DNA of 64,000 bases from NCBI RefSeq assembly GCF_024166365.1, contig NC_064832.1:39336249-39400248 (forward strand). The letters run 5' to 3'. The notes beneath the pieces are model-generated. The model was given only the letters and a program-made list of their open reading frames with translations. It had not been told where the DNA came from and did not search any database. How positions within the stretch are numbered: the stretch's first letter is position 1; the number at the start of each line of letters is the position of its first letter. Below are positions 12,177 to 23,121 of the stretch, piece by piece. The position numbers were made by a program, and so were the translations under genes. The stretch comes from Elephas maximus indicus (lineage: Eukaryota > Chordata > Mammalia > Proboscidea > Elephantidae).

Positions 12177-13189
12177 ACTTTCCATGTGCATTGGAAAAGA
12201 ATGTGTACTTAACTGCTGTTGGGTGGAGTGTTCTATGTATGTCTGTGAGGTCAGGTTGTTTGATTGTGGCCTTTAGATTTTCTGTATCTTTGCTGAGTTT
12301 CTCTTTAGATATTCTGTCCTTTACTGAGAATCATGTGTTGAAAGTTCCCACTATTACTGTGGAACTGTCAATTTCTCTTTTCAGTGCTGTTGAAGTTTGT
12401 TTTATGTATTTTGGAGTCCTGTCATTGAGTGCATGGATATTTATTAAGTCTATGTCCTCATGGTGAATTCACCCTTTAATCATTATATAATGTCCTTCTT
12501 TGTCTTTAATGGTGGATTTTGTTTTGAGGTCTATCTTATCTGAGATTAGTATTGCCACTCTTGCTCTTTTTTTGGTTGCTGTTTGCTTGATATATTTTTT
12601 TCCATCGTTTGATTTCTAATATATTTATGTCTTTGCTGCAAGGTTTCTTGCAGACCGCATATTGATGGGTTCTGTTTTTTAATCCATTCTGTCACTCTCT
12701 GTGTCTTCATGGTGTATTTAAGCTATTTACATTCAGTGTGATTATCGATAGGTGTGAGTTTATTGCCATCATTTTGTAGTGTTTTTTTGTACTGCTGATG
12801 TTTTCTTTGTTCCTCTTACTCTCCTGTGCTGAATTCCTTTCGTTTGTGGATTTTTTTCATTTCTTTTGTTTTTAATAAGACTTTATGTTTTATATTGATG
12901 AGTAGGTTTGTTAACTTTCTTTGTGGTTACCTTGAAATTTACCCATCTTCCTAAGTTTAAACCAGTCTTTTATTACTTGATATTACCTTGGCTTCTTCTC
13001 CATTTGGAAGTTCTATACCTATAGCATTTATTACCTCTTTTATTGCTTTTGACATTGTGTCATTTACAGATTGACCTTTCCAGTTCCCTGTTGTAAATTT
13101 TTTAGTTTTGTTTTACCCTTGAGAGTTTATTACCTAGGTTGGTATCTGGTTGATCCTCTCCTGTGTCCTAATTTCAGGTTGTTGTCTGA

Positions 13190-14400
13190 TGTTGGTTGTC
13201 TTACTGAAGGACTCCTTTGAATAATTCTTGTAAGTCTAGTTTGGTTTTTACATATTCCCATAATTTCTTTTTATCTGGAAATGTCCTAATTTCACCATTA
13301 TATTTCAGTGAGAGTTTTACAGGATATATTATTCTTGGTTGGTGATTTTTTTCTTTCAAGGTTTTATATATGTCATCCTATTGCCTTTTTGCCTTCACGG
13401 TTTCTGCCGATTAATCAGAGCTTAGTCTTATCGTTTCCCATTTGTGTATTACTTTTCGTTTTCTTGAGCTGCTCTCAGAAGTCTATGTTTTTAGTGAGTG
13501 TGATTATGATATGTTTTGGTGATTTTCTTTTGGGGTCTATCCTATATGGGGTTTGTTGAGCTTCTTGGATTGTAGGCTTTTCATCTTTCATGATGTTAGG
13601 GAAGTTTTCTGTCAACAAATCTTCAATGATCCTCTCTGTGTGTTCTGTTTTCTCCCCTATTCTGGAACTCTGATCAGAGCAAATTTTTGTTTTTGATTGT
13701 ATCCCATGTTGTTCTCAGGGTTTCTTCATTTTTCTTCATTCTTTTCCCTGATTTTTCCTCAAACAAAATGGTATCCAAGGATTTGTGTTCAATTTCACTG
13801 ATCCTGTCTTCCATTGTTTCAAATTTGCTCCTAAAACAATATCAGAGCAAATTTTTGCTTTTGATTGTATCCCATGTCATTCTCAGAGTTTCTGCATTTT
13901 TCTTCATTCTTTTCCCTGCTTTTTCCTCAAACAAAATAGTATCCAAGGATTTGTGTTCAATTTCACTGATCCTGTCTTCGATTGTTTCAAATTTGCTCCT
14001 CAAACATTCTATTGCACTGTCCGTTTCTGAACTCTTGTTTATCTTTTGGATTTCTAATTGATGTTTTCTTATGATTTCTAGTTGTTTATTTTGACATTTT
14101 GTTCCTGTATAATTTTCCTGAATTTTTCCTTTGCTTTGCTTGTGTTTTCCCTGATTTTGTCTGTATTTTTCATGATTTTATCTATTTTTTCCTTATTTTT
14201 GTCTGTGTTTTCCCACATCTGTTGGGGACCCCTGAATATTAGAGTTTTGAATTTCCTATCAGGTAGTTCCAGTGCTTTTTCTCCTACCAGAAGGTCATCT
14301 GGTGTTTTATTTTGGTCGCTTTCTGGAGCTGTCCTGTCCTGTTTTTTAATATGTTTTGATATTGTCTGCTGTGGGACATTCAGGAATTATTTTCTTTATT
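13190..14400 (-). pseudogene. L1 ORF1 (RNA-binding chaperone), inactive
   Basis: The C-terminal half is recognised by the ENFPNIMKD and IQEAQQTPYRIDPKRKS blocks on the minus strand at about 13610-13530, which correspond to the conserved RRM/CTD entry of L1 ORF1p. Upstream is an E/K/I-rich coiled-coil region (SKFETIEDRISEIEHKS at about 13995). The coiled coil contains a 168-bp tandem duplication, listed separately. Several stops are present, including a TGA at the junction of the two repeats. The start is not clear; the upper limit is approximate. Confidence 0.8.
13673..14008 (-). repeat. 168-bp tandem duplication in L1 ORF1 coiled coil
   Basis: Two direct units, 13673-13840 and 13841-14008, each opening with atcagagcaaatttttg and ending ttgctcct(a/c)aaaca. 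They differ at roughly a dozen positions. The period, 168 bp, equals 56 codons or eight heptads, so frame and coiled-coil register are kept. Confidence 0.93.
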
Positions 14401-15352
14401 GATTGTAGATTTGTTTGTTTTGTCTTGCTCTTTTGTTTTATTTGGTTATGTCTGGGCAGGTGGGCTGGGTGTGCTTTGTTGCTTGCTCATCTGTGAACAT
14501 GATACTTCTCACCACCTTGTTCAGGTGAGCATGGCTGGTCCCTCAGCTACGGTGCAGCAGGGCAGGTCCAGGGAGAGGGAAGCACAGGGATGTGTCATTT
14601 GCAGTAACTTCTGGGACCAGCAGGGTGGGGTTGGGGGCACTGCAAGGTGAGGTCTAGTAGTCCGCGCCTGTGCCACTTGGGGTTGTAAAACTTGGTGCAC
14701 AGTGCAGATAAGCAGGAGGGAAAGGAGAGGATGTGACGTGTGGAGAGCTGGCCAGTGGGGGCGGGGCAAATCTGGGCTTCAGTGAGGTGGTGTCTCTCTG
14801 GTCGAGCAACTGTGGCCTGTTAGAATGTGGCAGAGGCCGTGTATGGGGAAGAAGGGTGGGTAGATGGGAAACCGTGTATCCCTGGTTACTTGGTGCTCTG
14901 TCGCCTGTTGGGAGCTCTGTGAAGTTGCATTTCTGTACTCCTTGTCCACAGGCCTTGGTGGCAGAGGTCTCATACAGGGAAAAAGGTTCGGGGTGGCGGT
15001 GGGGGGGGGAGGGGAGAAGCGTGCATCCCTGGTTACCGGGTGCTCTGTCTCCTGTTGGGAGTTCCTCGAAGTTATCTTCCCTGGTATCACCTGTCTGTGT
15101 TCTTTGGTGGCTGAGGTCCAAGATGGTGAATCCATGTTACACTAGCTGGTAGGGGACTTCCACTCTTTAGCTCTCCTCATTCTCTGTTCTCTGTCAGCTT
15201 CTTATTCCATTTGGTACTTGATCGAGTTCTTTATCCCTTCGTTTGATGTTCCAAGATTCACATTTGTATCTGTTTTACTTAGCTTTATGGGTTTTTGCTG
15301 TAGAGGGGCGGCATCATGCTTCTGTCTATAGCACCATGTTGGCTCTGCCTCC
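14400..15352 (-). promoter_or_regulatory. L1 5' UTR (internal promoter region)
   Basis: GC-rich compared with the body of the element, as L1 5' UTRs are. It starts with GGAGGCAGAGCCAACATGG on the minus strand. It holds two imperfect repeats about 147 bp apart: gtgtatccctggttacttgg at 14874 and gtgcatccctggttaccggg at 15021, each followed by tgctctgtc(g/t)cctgttggga. The open frames on both strands of this stretch look like by-products of high GC content. Confidence 0.75.
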
Positions 15353-15366
15353 TACTCCCTTTCTTC

Positions 15367-16522
15367 CTGAGAAAGGGTGCATGGTAAGTCAATCGTTTTT
15401 TTAGATTTGTATGTCCAAAAATGTCTTTATCCTGCACTCACTCATAATTAATAGTTTGACTGGGTATATAATCATAGAAAATAATTTTCTTTCAGAATTT
15501 GAAGGTATTGTTTCATTGTCTTCTGGCTTCCACTACTGGTATAGGGAGGGCAAATGGCTTCCTGGGGGGAAATATCATATATAGCAAATATACTCCTTGT
15601 TATAATGTACCCAGATATAAATAAATATACAGCAAAAAGTGCCATTTTTATGCATAAGTGCCATTATGCATTCAACATTCATTTTAAATATCATAACTCA
15701 GTATAAAAATTAAGTAAAAAATTCCCATGTTGGTATCTTTATTATGTCCCAGGTGCCTGAGGTTATACTGTGTCTGTCTTTTCCCCTTAGCTATGACTTT
15801 GAAAGTTCATTGCCCTTCTGATTCTTAATTCTTAATATGAAGCCTGGTTTTCCCTCTGGAAGCTAACAAGTTCTGTTCTTTGTCCACAATTCGTTGCCTT
15901 GGGCTGGGCCCTTTTAATCTGGGCACTTGCTTACTTCATTTCAGGAAAAATTCCTTGAATTTTGATAATTCACTGATTTCTGTGCTTTTTATTCTGTTCT
16001 CTCATTCTGGAACTCCTATTTTTCCATACGTTGGACCTCCTAGACCAATTCTCTGTTTTCATCTTTTCCTTTTCTTAGCCTTTTTGCTCCCCTTTCTGGG
16101 AGATTTACTCAAAATTATCTCCCAATCCTTCCATTAAGTTTTTTTTTTTCCTGCTATAATGATTAGTCTTTACAAATAACTAACTTTTTACTTTAATGAT
16201 TCTGTTTGAATTTAATCTACTATTTTTTTTATACTACTTTAGTTGAAAAATTAGCTCATTAATTTTCGCCTCAAAGCTCAGTATAGTTTTAGCTCCATAT
16301 CACAGGCTTTATTTAATTATTGTTCAATTCCAAGTATTTCCTAATTCTCATTTTCTTTTTTAACACATGATGATTTAGAAGCTTATCTATTTTTTAAAGT
16401 CACAAAATTTTATTTTGCCTTAATTGCATTAAGTCAGAAAATGTGTTCTATATTCTTTGATATTTAAGGCTTTTAATGTAATTCATTTTTTAATGTTCTG
16501 TGTGTACTTGCAGTAATCGGTA
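15367..16522 (-). mobile_element. Ancient L1M-like fragment (probable)
   Basis: Phrases such as ctttatcctgcactcactca, tttgactgggtatataatc and ccttttctgggag-like text are typical of antisense old mammalian L1M 5' and ORF1 regions. It probably continues the sequence left of the L1 insertion (3870-4238). Highly decayed; boundaries are uncertain. Confidence 0.45.
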
Positions 16523-16539
16523 CTCTGCAGCTGATTTTT

Positions 16540-16711
16540 TTCTTTTGTACTTTAGATGAAGGTTTACAGAACAAACCAGTTTCTCATTAAACAGTTAACA
16601 CATATTGTTTTATGACATTGGTTAACAACCCCACAACATGTCAACGCTCTCCCTTCTCAACCTTGGGTCCCCTGTTACCGGCTTTCCTGTCCCCTCCTGC
16701 CTTCTAGTCTT
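16540..16711 (-). mobile_element. Short 5'-truncated L1 (3' UTR only)
   Basis: The 3' UTR (gatgaaggtttacagaacaa ... ctcctgccttctagtct) is flanked by a perfect 17-bp duplication ctctgcagctgattttt at 16523-16539 and 16712-16728. Same 3' UTR type as at 4253 and 37035. Confidence 0.95.
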
Positions 16712-17077
16712 CTCTGCAGCTGATTTTTGCTGGGCTTTTGTTTTACACATTCATCAAATAGTTTTGCTGTTCAAATATCCTACATGTATACTGAGACCAC
16801 TTTAAATTAAAATTACTGGCATGCTTTTTTTCTTCATAACAAGAAAACAATGTATGTTCAAGCCTCAAACCCATCTGAGTTTCAGGTAGAAGCCACAAAT
16901 TCTTAGAGGAAATAAAAATATTCTACCTGAATTAAGCAAACACATGTGATTTCTTGCTGTCTACCTTTGTTTTTCTTTTCCTAGTCCACTAAATGTGTAG
17001 TCATTTTTCAGTCCTAGCTTTATGCAGGGGTCTTCGATCCACTCCCCTGTCCTGTTTGTTCCCCCTACAAGCTGTAG

Positions 17078-17296
17078 GAAGGAGCTCTGGTGGTACAGTG
17101 GGTAAGTGCTTGGCTGCTAACCGAAGGATTTGCTTGCTGTTCAAACCCATTAGTTGCTCTGCGGGAGAAAGATGTGGCAGACTGCTTCCATGAAGATTAC
17201 AGCCTGGGAAACCCCATGGGGCAGCTCTACTCTGTCCTGTAGGGTTGCTGTGAGTCAGAATTGACTCGCTGGCAACGGGTTTGTTTTTTTGATTTA
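17078..17296 (+). repeat. AfroSINE, long variant
   Basis: Head ggagctctggtggtacagtg, box B-like tgttcaaacccattag, and an extra middle block (gcgggagaaagatgtggcag) before the common end. Flanked by acaagctgtag at 17067-17077 and 17297-17307. Confidence 0.95.
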
Positions 17297-17927
17297 ACAA
17301 GCTGTAGATACCTCGGATTATAGATGCCCCCAATGCATCCAGCAGCTTGGTGATTCTTTACATTCCAGACTTTCTCCATCTTCATTCCCAGTTGTAGAGA
17401 AGTTTCTCTACTTTCTTACACATTCATGTTAAAAGTTGCTTTAAAATATTTTGTCCAGCATTATTAGATGTTTTATTGTGGGAGGGTTTTGAGATCTGAA
17501 AGCCTTGTGTGTTTAATTCTGCTACTTCTCCTTTCTTCTCTCTTTTATTAAACGTGTCATTTTCTTGTCTTGATCTCTTTTGTTTCATGAAGGTTGGGTC
17601 TTCTTGCATCCTTCTTAAGCATGGCAAGCAGTATTTTTTTTAACTGGTTGCTGTAGTAAATTTTCAGTGATTTTCTTACCTCCTGAACTGACAGGATGTT
17701 ATTTTCTTTGTTCCACAGTATTTACTTAATAGACTTCCTTTGCCCCATTTCATTATCCTTGAATATAGAATGATCTATCTAGACCTGGTGGTTGCCAACA
17801 GACAGATGGGTCAAATCGTCTTTGGCCTTCTTGTCTACCCACTTGGGTGTGGGTTATGATCCTTTCACCTACCTTAAGGTCTAGCAGGTTTTGGCTCTTG
17901 TGGTTCTACTGGATTTAGAGGGAATAT

Positions 17928-17972
17928 TTTCTATGAGTTGGAACCAACTCAACAGCACCAAACAACAACAAT
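17928..17972 (+). repeat. Short SINE/RTE 3' end
   Basis: ctatgagttggaaccaactc followed by aacagcaccaaacaacaaca, i.e. the common SINE/RTE terminus with the CAACAA tail of RTE. Confidence 0.65.
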
Positions 17973-18321
17973 CACATAACTCTCCCATACTCTGAATAGA
18001 TGGCATTCAAGAAAAATTACAATTCCAAGTCTTCTCAGGGCTGCTTTTCCTGCTCATATCCTTGTCTAAAAACATTCCTTGATGTAAAGGGGCCATCATC
18101 TGCTCTCTTCCTTTCTCTTTTGTCCAATTTCCTGCTCTGTTTTATTTTTGTGGTTGCTCTGGATGGGGGAAGTGCCTACAAATTGTTTTACAAAGAGGTA
18201 CTGAAGGGGGTGAAGAGGTAGGACAGCCTTAACAGCAAACAGAGAGGACTGTTGTCCATCTTTACAACTGGAATGTGTGGCTTGTTGACAATCTCCTTTG
18301 ATTCTTGCTGAAAATGCATAT

Positions 18322-18441
18322 TCTTGGGCCCTTTTCAGACCTACTGACCAGAAGCTGGGGTGATGAAGCCCAGGAATATGCGTTTTAACAAATTCTCCAG
18401 ATGATTAGAATGCACACTAAAGTTTGGGAACCACTCGTATA
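18322..18441 (-). repeat. MER5-like hAT fragment (probable)
   Basis: The end reads cattctcc... style text: ttttaacaaattctccagat, gattagaatgcacactaaag, tttgggaaccactc, the usual right end of MER5-type hAT-Charlie elements. Decayed. Confidence 0.5.
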
Positions 18442-19242
18442 GACCTCCAATTTTTTAGCCAGGGTAGACAGCAAGAAGGGATGAAGCACCTACCTTCTTT
18501 CAATTGTACATCTTGTGGATGGATTATTAATTGCTTTTTTCCATCCCGTTACATTAGTGTGGTAGATAAAAAATATTCCTCCCAGACTCTGGAAATACTT
18601 GACAGTCCCAGTTTTAGTTATGTGATTTTTTTTTTTTTTTAAGTATGTGCACGGATATTTTGGTGAGAGTTTCGAGAATTATGTAGAGGCTGTGATGGAT
18701 GTCTTTTTAAAACCAAATACTGTTGGTTCATCTTTAATAACACTGCCAATACCCGTTCTTTCTCATTCACTTCATTGCCACCAGTAGAAAAAAGGCTTCC
18801 ATTATTTCAAGCAGAGGCTATTTTCACCACCACAAGCCCAACTAGGTTAGAAGTCTGCTTCAGCCCTTAAGTCCAAATCTTCAACAAGATGCACAAAGTC
18901 CTACCCAGCCCAGCTTCTTTCTCTTTCTCAGTCTCCTCTCCCATCACTTTCTTCTAAGCACCTATCACAGGGTTATACATATGGTGATCAATTTGTGTTT
19001 AAAGACTGTGGTCGTTCTAGAATTAGCAAGGCATCAAACAGAAAGTGAAGCCTTCTGCCTTCTTTTTTGTTCAGTGTTTGTTTTTCATAACTTGATTCAA
19101 GCTCTGGCTTTGTCAAATCACTCCTGACATTTTGGAGAGGCATATAATTATATTAGGCTTAGTAGGCTTTGTGGGAGAGCTACTTCTGCTTTTGGAACTT
19201 ATGAAAGGGAGGCAGCCTTGGTCAGTGCCCTATTCTTTTCTC
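18442..19242. other. No clear gene; a possible L2 scrap
   Basis: Mostly unique, AT-rich sequence with a T-run near 18627. The stretch around 18880-18960 (agtcctacccagcccagctt) faintly resembles L2 on the minus strand. No coding signal. Confidence 0.35.
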
Positions 19243-19280
19243 TTAACTGTTGCTGTTGTTAGGTGCTGTTGAGTTGGTTC

Positions 19281-19862
19281 TCTCTACTTCTCTGCTGGGT
19301 TCAATAATTCATTGCAAGGGCCACACAGAGCTCACAGACAATACTCATGATTATGGGGTTTATCAGGGAAGTAACAGGTTACAACTCAGATTCAGGAACG
19401 CTCAGGATATAGTTCTTCCATCAGGACAGCCTCTTACCAGCTGTGCTCACAGGCACACCTCTCCCTGGTCCTCTGCCTCTGCCCAAAGGCACTCAGCTTT
19501 CTTGCTCTGTGGGCGGGGAAACTGCGTGGTCTCTCCTGCCAGGTCTCTGCCATTGCTTCTTGCTGTCTTCAGGGTTACAGCTCGTGCTCTTTCTCAGTCT
19601 CCTGGTTCCAGGAGCTTCTTAATGCAGGGATCCTGGGTCCAAAGGGTACTCTCTCCACTGCAGGCTGTTCTTCCTTAGTGGTAGTGGGATCCTCCTCTCT
19701 TTCCTGCCTCTGGGATGGCCTATTTCAAGCCCAGGGGGATGGCAAAAACTGACTAATCCCCTTGATGGGATACAATTATCCTATCACATAGTCCTGCCTA
19801 GTCACTTGGGTAGGAGTTACAAGACTATGGCTAAAGAGGCCACTCGAAAGTGATCCATCGCA
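19281..19862 (-). mobile_element. Solo LTR related to the 9-12 kb provirus, truncated
   Basis: It shares ctgggttcaataattcattg, ttccatcaggacagcctctt, aactgactaatccccttg and the end ...ccatcgca with the LTRs at 9024 and 11561. It starts about 150 bp into the LTR; the TGTAA start is missing. Relative to those copies it carries an extra stretch around 19560-19700, so it is a sister subfamily. Confidence 0.8.
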
Positions 19863-20315
19863 GATTGTTAATGAGTCTTCCTCCAATCCTGATGCCATGT
19901 TCTTGTTCATATAGTCCAGTCTCTTAGATTATTTGCTCAGCATACAGATTGAATAAATACTGTGAAAGGATACAACCCTAATGCACACTTTTCTTAACTC
20001 TAAACCATGCAGTATCCCCTTGTTCTGTTCAAACGACTGCCTCTTAGTCTAAGTACAGGTTCCCTGTGAGCACGATTAAGTGTTCTGGATTTCCCATTCT
20101 TTGTGATGTTATCCATAATTATTATGATTCATAGTTGAATGCCTTTGCATAGTCAATAAAACACAGGTAAACAACTTTCTGGTATTCTCTGCTTTCAGCC
20201 AAGATTCACCTGACATCAAGCAATGAAATCCCTTTTTCCATGTCCGTGTCTGAATCTGGTTGAACTTCTGGCAATACCCTGTCGATATACTGCTGCAATC
20301 ATTTTTGAATTATCT

Positions 20316-20810
20316 TCAGCAAAATTTTCTTGTGTGTGATATTAATGATATTGTGCAATAATTTCTGCATTCTGTTGGATCACCTCTCTTTCGAATGGGC
20401 ACAAATATTGATCTCTTCCAGTTGGTTGGCCAGGTAGCAGTCTTGCAAATTTCTTGGCATAGACGAGGGAGCACTTCCAGAGCTGCATCCATTTGCTGAA
20501 ACATCTCAGTTGGCATTCTGTCAATTCCTGGAGCCTTGTTTTTTGAGAATGCTTTCAGTGCAGCTTGGACTTCTTCCTTCAGTATCATCAATTCTTGATC
20601 ATATTGGCTGAACACCAACCAATTCTTTTTGGTACAGTAACTGTTTATTCCTTCCATCTTCTTTTGATGCTTCTTGCCTTGTTTAATATTTTCCCCATAG
20701 AATCCTGCACTATTGCAACTGGAGTCTTGAATTTTTTCTTTAGCTCTCTCAGCTTGAGAAATGCTGAGCATGTTCTTCCCTTTTGGTTTTCTAAGTCTGG
20801 ATCTTTGCAC
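20316..20810 (-). pseudogene. RTE reverse transcriptase fragment
   Basis: A 164-codon frame contains the BovB/RTE entry block KNKAPGIDRMPTEMFQQ, then WPTNWKRSIFVPIRKRGDP and ECRNYCTISLISH, i.e. RT motifs 1-2a of RTE-clade LINEs. The catalytic YADD part would lie at lower coordinates but is not readable. The frame is closed on both sides by stops; it is a remnant, not an active protein. Confidence 0.88.
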
Positions 20811-21065
20811 ATGTCATTATAATACTTTGTCTTCTCGAGCTGCCCTTTGAAATCTTCAGTTCAGCTCTTTTACTTCATTAATTTCTTCCTTTTGATTTAG
20901 CTACTCAACCTTCAAGAGCAAGTTTCAGAGTCCCTTCATTTTTGTCTTTTGTTTCTCTCCTGTCTTTTTAATGATCTCTTGCTTTCTTCATGTATGATGT
21001 CCTTGTCGTTCCACAACTTGTCTGGTCTTCGGTCATTACTGTTTAATGAGTCAAATCTATTTTTG

Positions 21066-21109
21066 AAAAAAAAAAAAAAAAAAAAAAATTTTTTTTTTTT
21101 TTTTTTTTT
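21066..21109. repeat. Perfect A23-T21 inverted tract
   Basis: A run of 23 A is followed directly by 21 T, inside RTE sequence that otherwise continues across it. Single strands could fold into a pure A-T hairpin. Confidence 0.97.
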
Positions 21110-21138
21110 GTGGTCTCTAAATTCAGGTGGAATATACT

Positions 21139-21631
21139 TGTCTTGGATTGAATTGTGTCCCCCCAAAATATGTGTATCAGTTTGGCTAGGCCATGATTCC
21201 CAGTATTGTGGGTTGTCCACCATTTTGTCATTTGATGTGATTTTCCTATGTGTTTTAAATCCTAGCTCTACAATGTTGATGAGATGGGATTATCGGCAAT
21301 TATGCTAATAAGGCAGGACTCAATTTGCAAGATTGGATTGTGTCTTGAGCCAATTTCTTTTGAGACATAAAAGAGAAGTGAGTGGAGAGACAGGGGGACC
21401 TCATACCACCAAGGAAGCAATGCTAGGAGCAGAGCACGTCTTTTGGACTTGGGGTTCCTGCTGGGAGAAGCTCCTTGACTAGGGGAAGATTGATGGCAAG
21501 AACCTTTTCCTAGTGCCGACAGAGAGAGCTGGTGCCCTGAATTTGCACTTCTAGCCTACTGGAATAAATTTCTTTGTTAGAGCCATCCACTTGTGGTATT
21601 TTTGTTTTAGCAGCACTAGATGATTAAGACA
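21139..21631 (+). mobile_element. Solo LTR, MLT1/MaLR-like
   Basis: Opens TGTCTTGGATTGAATTGTG, the hallmark of MLT1-type LTRs, and ends gatgattaagaca. A perfect 5-bp duplication atact lies at 21134-21138 and 21632-21636. 493 bp. Confidence 0.93.
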
Positions 21632-22146
21632 ATACTCAAGGTCATACTTTGGCTCTCATAGACTTGTTCTAATTTTCCTTAGCTTCAATCTGAATTTGCA
21701 TGAGCTTTTCCATCGTCTTTTTCCACACATGTAGTCAACTTGATTCCTGTTTATTCCATCTAGCAAGGTCCATTTGTACAGTGGCCATTTATGTCGTTGA
21801 AAAAAGGTATTTGAAATCAAGAAGTCGTTGGTCTTGTAAAATTCTGTCATGTGATCTCCGGCATTCTTTCTACCGCCAAGTCCATATTTTCAACTACCAG
21901 TCCTTCTTGTTTCCAACTTTCAAATTCCAATCACCAGTAATTATCAATGCATCTTGGTTGAATGCTTAATCAATTTCATACTGCAGAAGTTGGTAAAAAT
22001 CATTAATTGCCTCATCTTTGGCCTCAGTGGTTGGTACCTAAATTTGAATAATAAGTCATATTAACTGGTCTTCCTTGCAGACCTATGGGCACTATTCTAT
22101 CACTGACAACGTTATACTTCAGGAGAGATCTTGAAATGTTCTTTTT

Positions 22147-23121
22147 TTTTTTTTTTTAAATAATTTTTATTGTGCTTTAAGTGAAAGTTTACAAATCAAG
22201 TCAGTCTGTCACATATAAGCTTATATACACCTTACTCCATACTCCCACTTACTCTCCTCCTGAGTCAGCCTGCTCCCTCCCTCCTTCTAATCTCTCATTT
22301 TGTGACCGTTTTGCCAGTTTCTAACCCTCTCTACCCTGCTATCTCCCCTCCAGACAGGAGATGCCATCACAGTCTCAAGTGCCCACCTGATACAAGTAGC
22401 TCACTCTTCATCACCATCTCTCTCCAACCCATTGTCCAGTCCCTTCCATGTCTGATGAGTTGTCTTCGGGAATGGTTCCTGTCCTGGGCCAACAGAAGGT
22501 TTGGGGACCATGACCGCCGGGATTCTTCTAGTCTCAGTCAGACCATTAAGTCTGGTCTTTTTATGAGAATTTGGGGTCTGCATCCCACTGATCTCCTGCT
22601 CCCTCAGGGCTTCTCTGTTGTGCTGCCTGTCAGGGCAGTCATCGGTTGTGGCCGGGCACCATCTAGTTCTTCTGGTCTCAGGATGATGTAAGTCTCTGGT
22701 TCATGTGGCCCTTTCTGTCTCTTGGGCTCATAGTTATTGTGTGACCTTGGTGTTCTTCATTCTCCTTTGATCCAGGTGGGTTGAGACCAATTGATGCATC
22801 TTAGATGGCCGCTTGTTAGCATTTAAGACCCCAGACGCCACATTTCAAAGTGGGATGCAGAATGTTTTCATAATAGAATTATTTTGCCAGTTGACTTAGA
22901 AGTCCCCTTAAGCCATAGTCCCCAAACTTCTGCCCTTGCTCCACTGACCTTTGAAGCATTCAGTTTATCCCGGAAACTTCTTTGCTTTTGGTCTAGTCCA
23001 GCTGAGCTGACCTTCCGTGTATTGAGTATTGTTCTTCCCTTCACCTAAAGTAGTTCTTATCTACTAATCAGTAAATAACCCTCTCCCACCCTCCCTCCCT
23101 CCCCCCTCGTAACCACAAAAG
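22147..23121 (-). mobile_element. 5'-truncated L1, 3' UTR only
   Basis: Starts with poly(T) and reads the young-type L1 3' UTR (aagtgaaagtttacaaatca, gacaggagatgccatcacag, tagatggccgcttgttagca). Flanked by tgaaatgttcttttt at 22132-22146 and 23122-23136, a perfect 15-bp duplication. ORF2 is not reached. Confidence 0.95.

Larger units (their letters stand above)
5264..12780 (-). pseudogene. L1 ORF2 (endonuclease-reverse transcriptase), inactive
   Basis: ORF2 normally encodes an APE-type endonuclease, a reverse transcriptase and a Cys-rich end for target-primed reverse transcription. The N-terminal endonuclease lies at about 12780-12180; a degenerate form of the 'QET' block reads near 12650. 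The reverse transcriptase is open from 7845 to 7552, with [12 protein letters not shown] and [20 protein letters not shown]. The next motif, FADD, lies on the far side of the LTR insertion, at about 6980. The C-terminal frame is readable at 6278-5931 and 5527-5264 (ending QKDKYCMKTLL). Breaks: a 3.15-kb provirus, a 534-bp LTR-like insert, a TG microsatellite at 8042-8104 and several frameshifts and stops. No full protein can be made. Confidence 0.9.
4253..15352 (-). mobile_element. Nearly full-length L1 with nested insertions
   Basis: A 14-bp duplication brackets the element: tactccatttcttc at 4239-4252 and tactccctttcttc at 15353-15366 (one mismatch). The right end is the L1 5' start (minus strand GGAGGCAGAGCCAACATGG, the classic L1 opening) and the left end is the poly(T) of the 3' tail. 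Reading right to left: 5' UTR about 15352-14400, ORF1 about 14400-13190, ORF2 about 12780-5264, 3' UTR 5263-4253. Without the insertions at 5021-5077, 7018-7551 and 9024-12176 it is about 7.3 kb, the length of a complete L1. Both ORFs are broken by stops and frameshifts, so it is dead. It landed in an older L1M-like sequence, seen on both sides. Confidence 0.93.

Noticed and set aside
14654..15152. Proline/serine-rich and glycine-rich frames on both strands
   Set aside because: They sit in the L1 5' UTR and follow from its GC content and internal repeats.
20936..21308. Poly-K/poly-F containing frames on both strands
   Set aside because: Produced by the A23-T21 tract inside RTE sequence.
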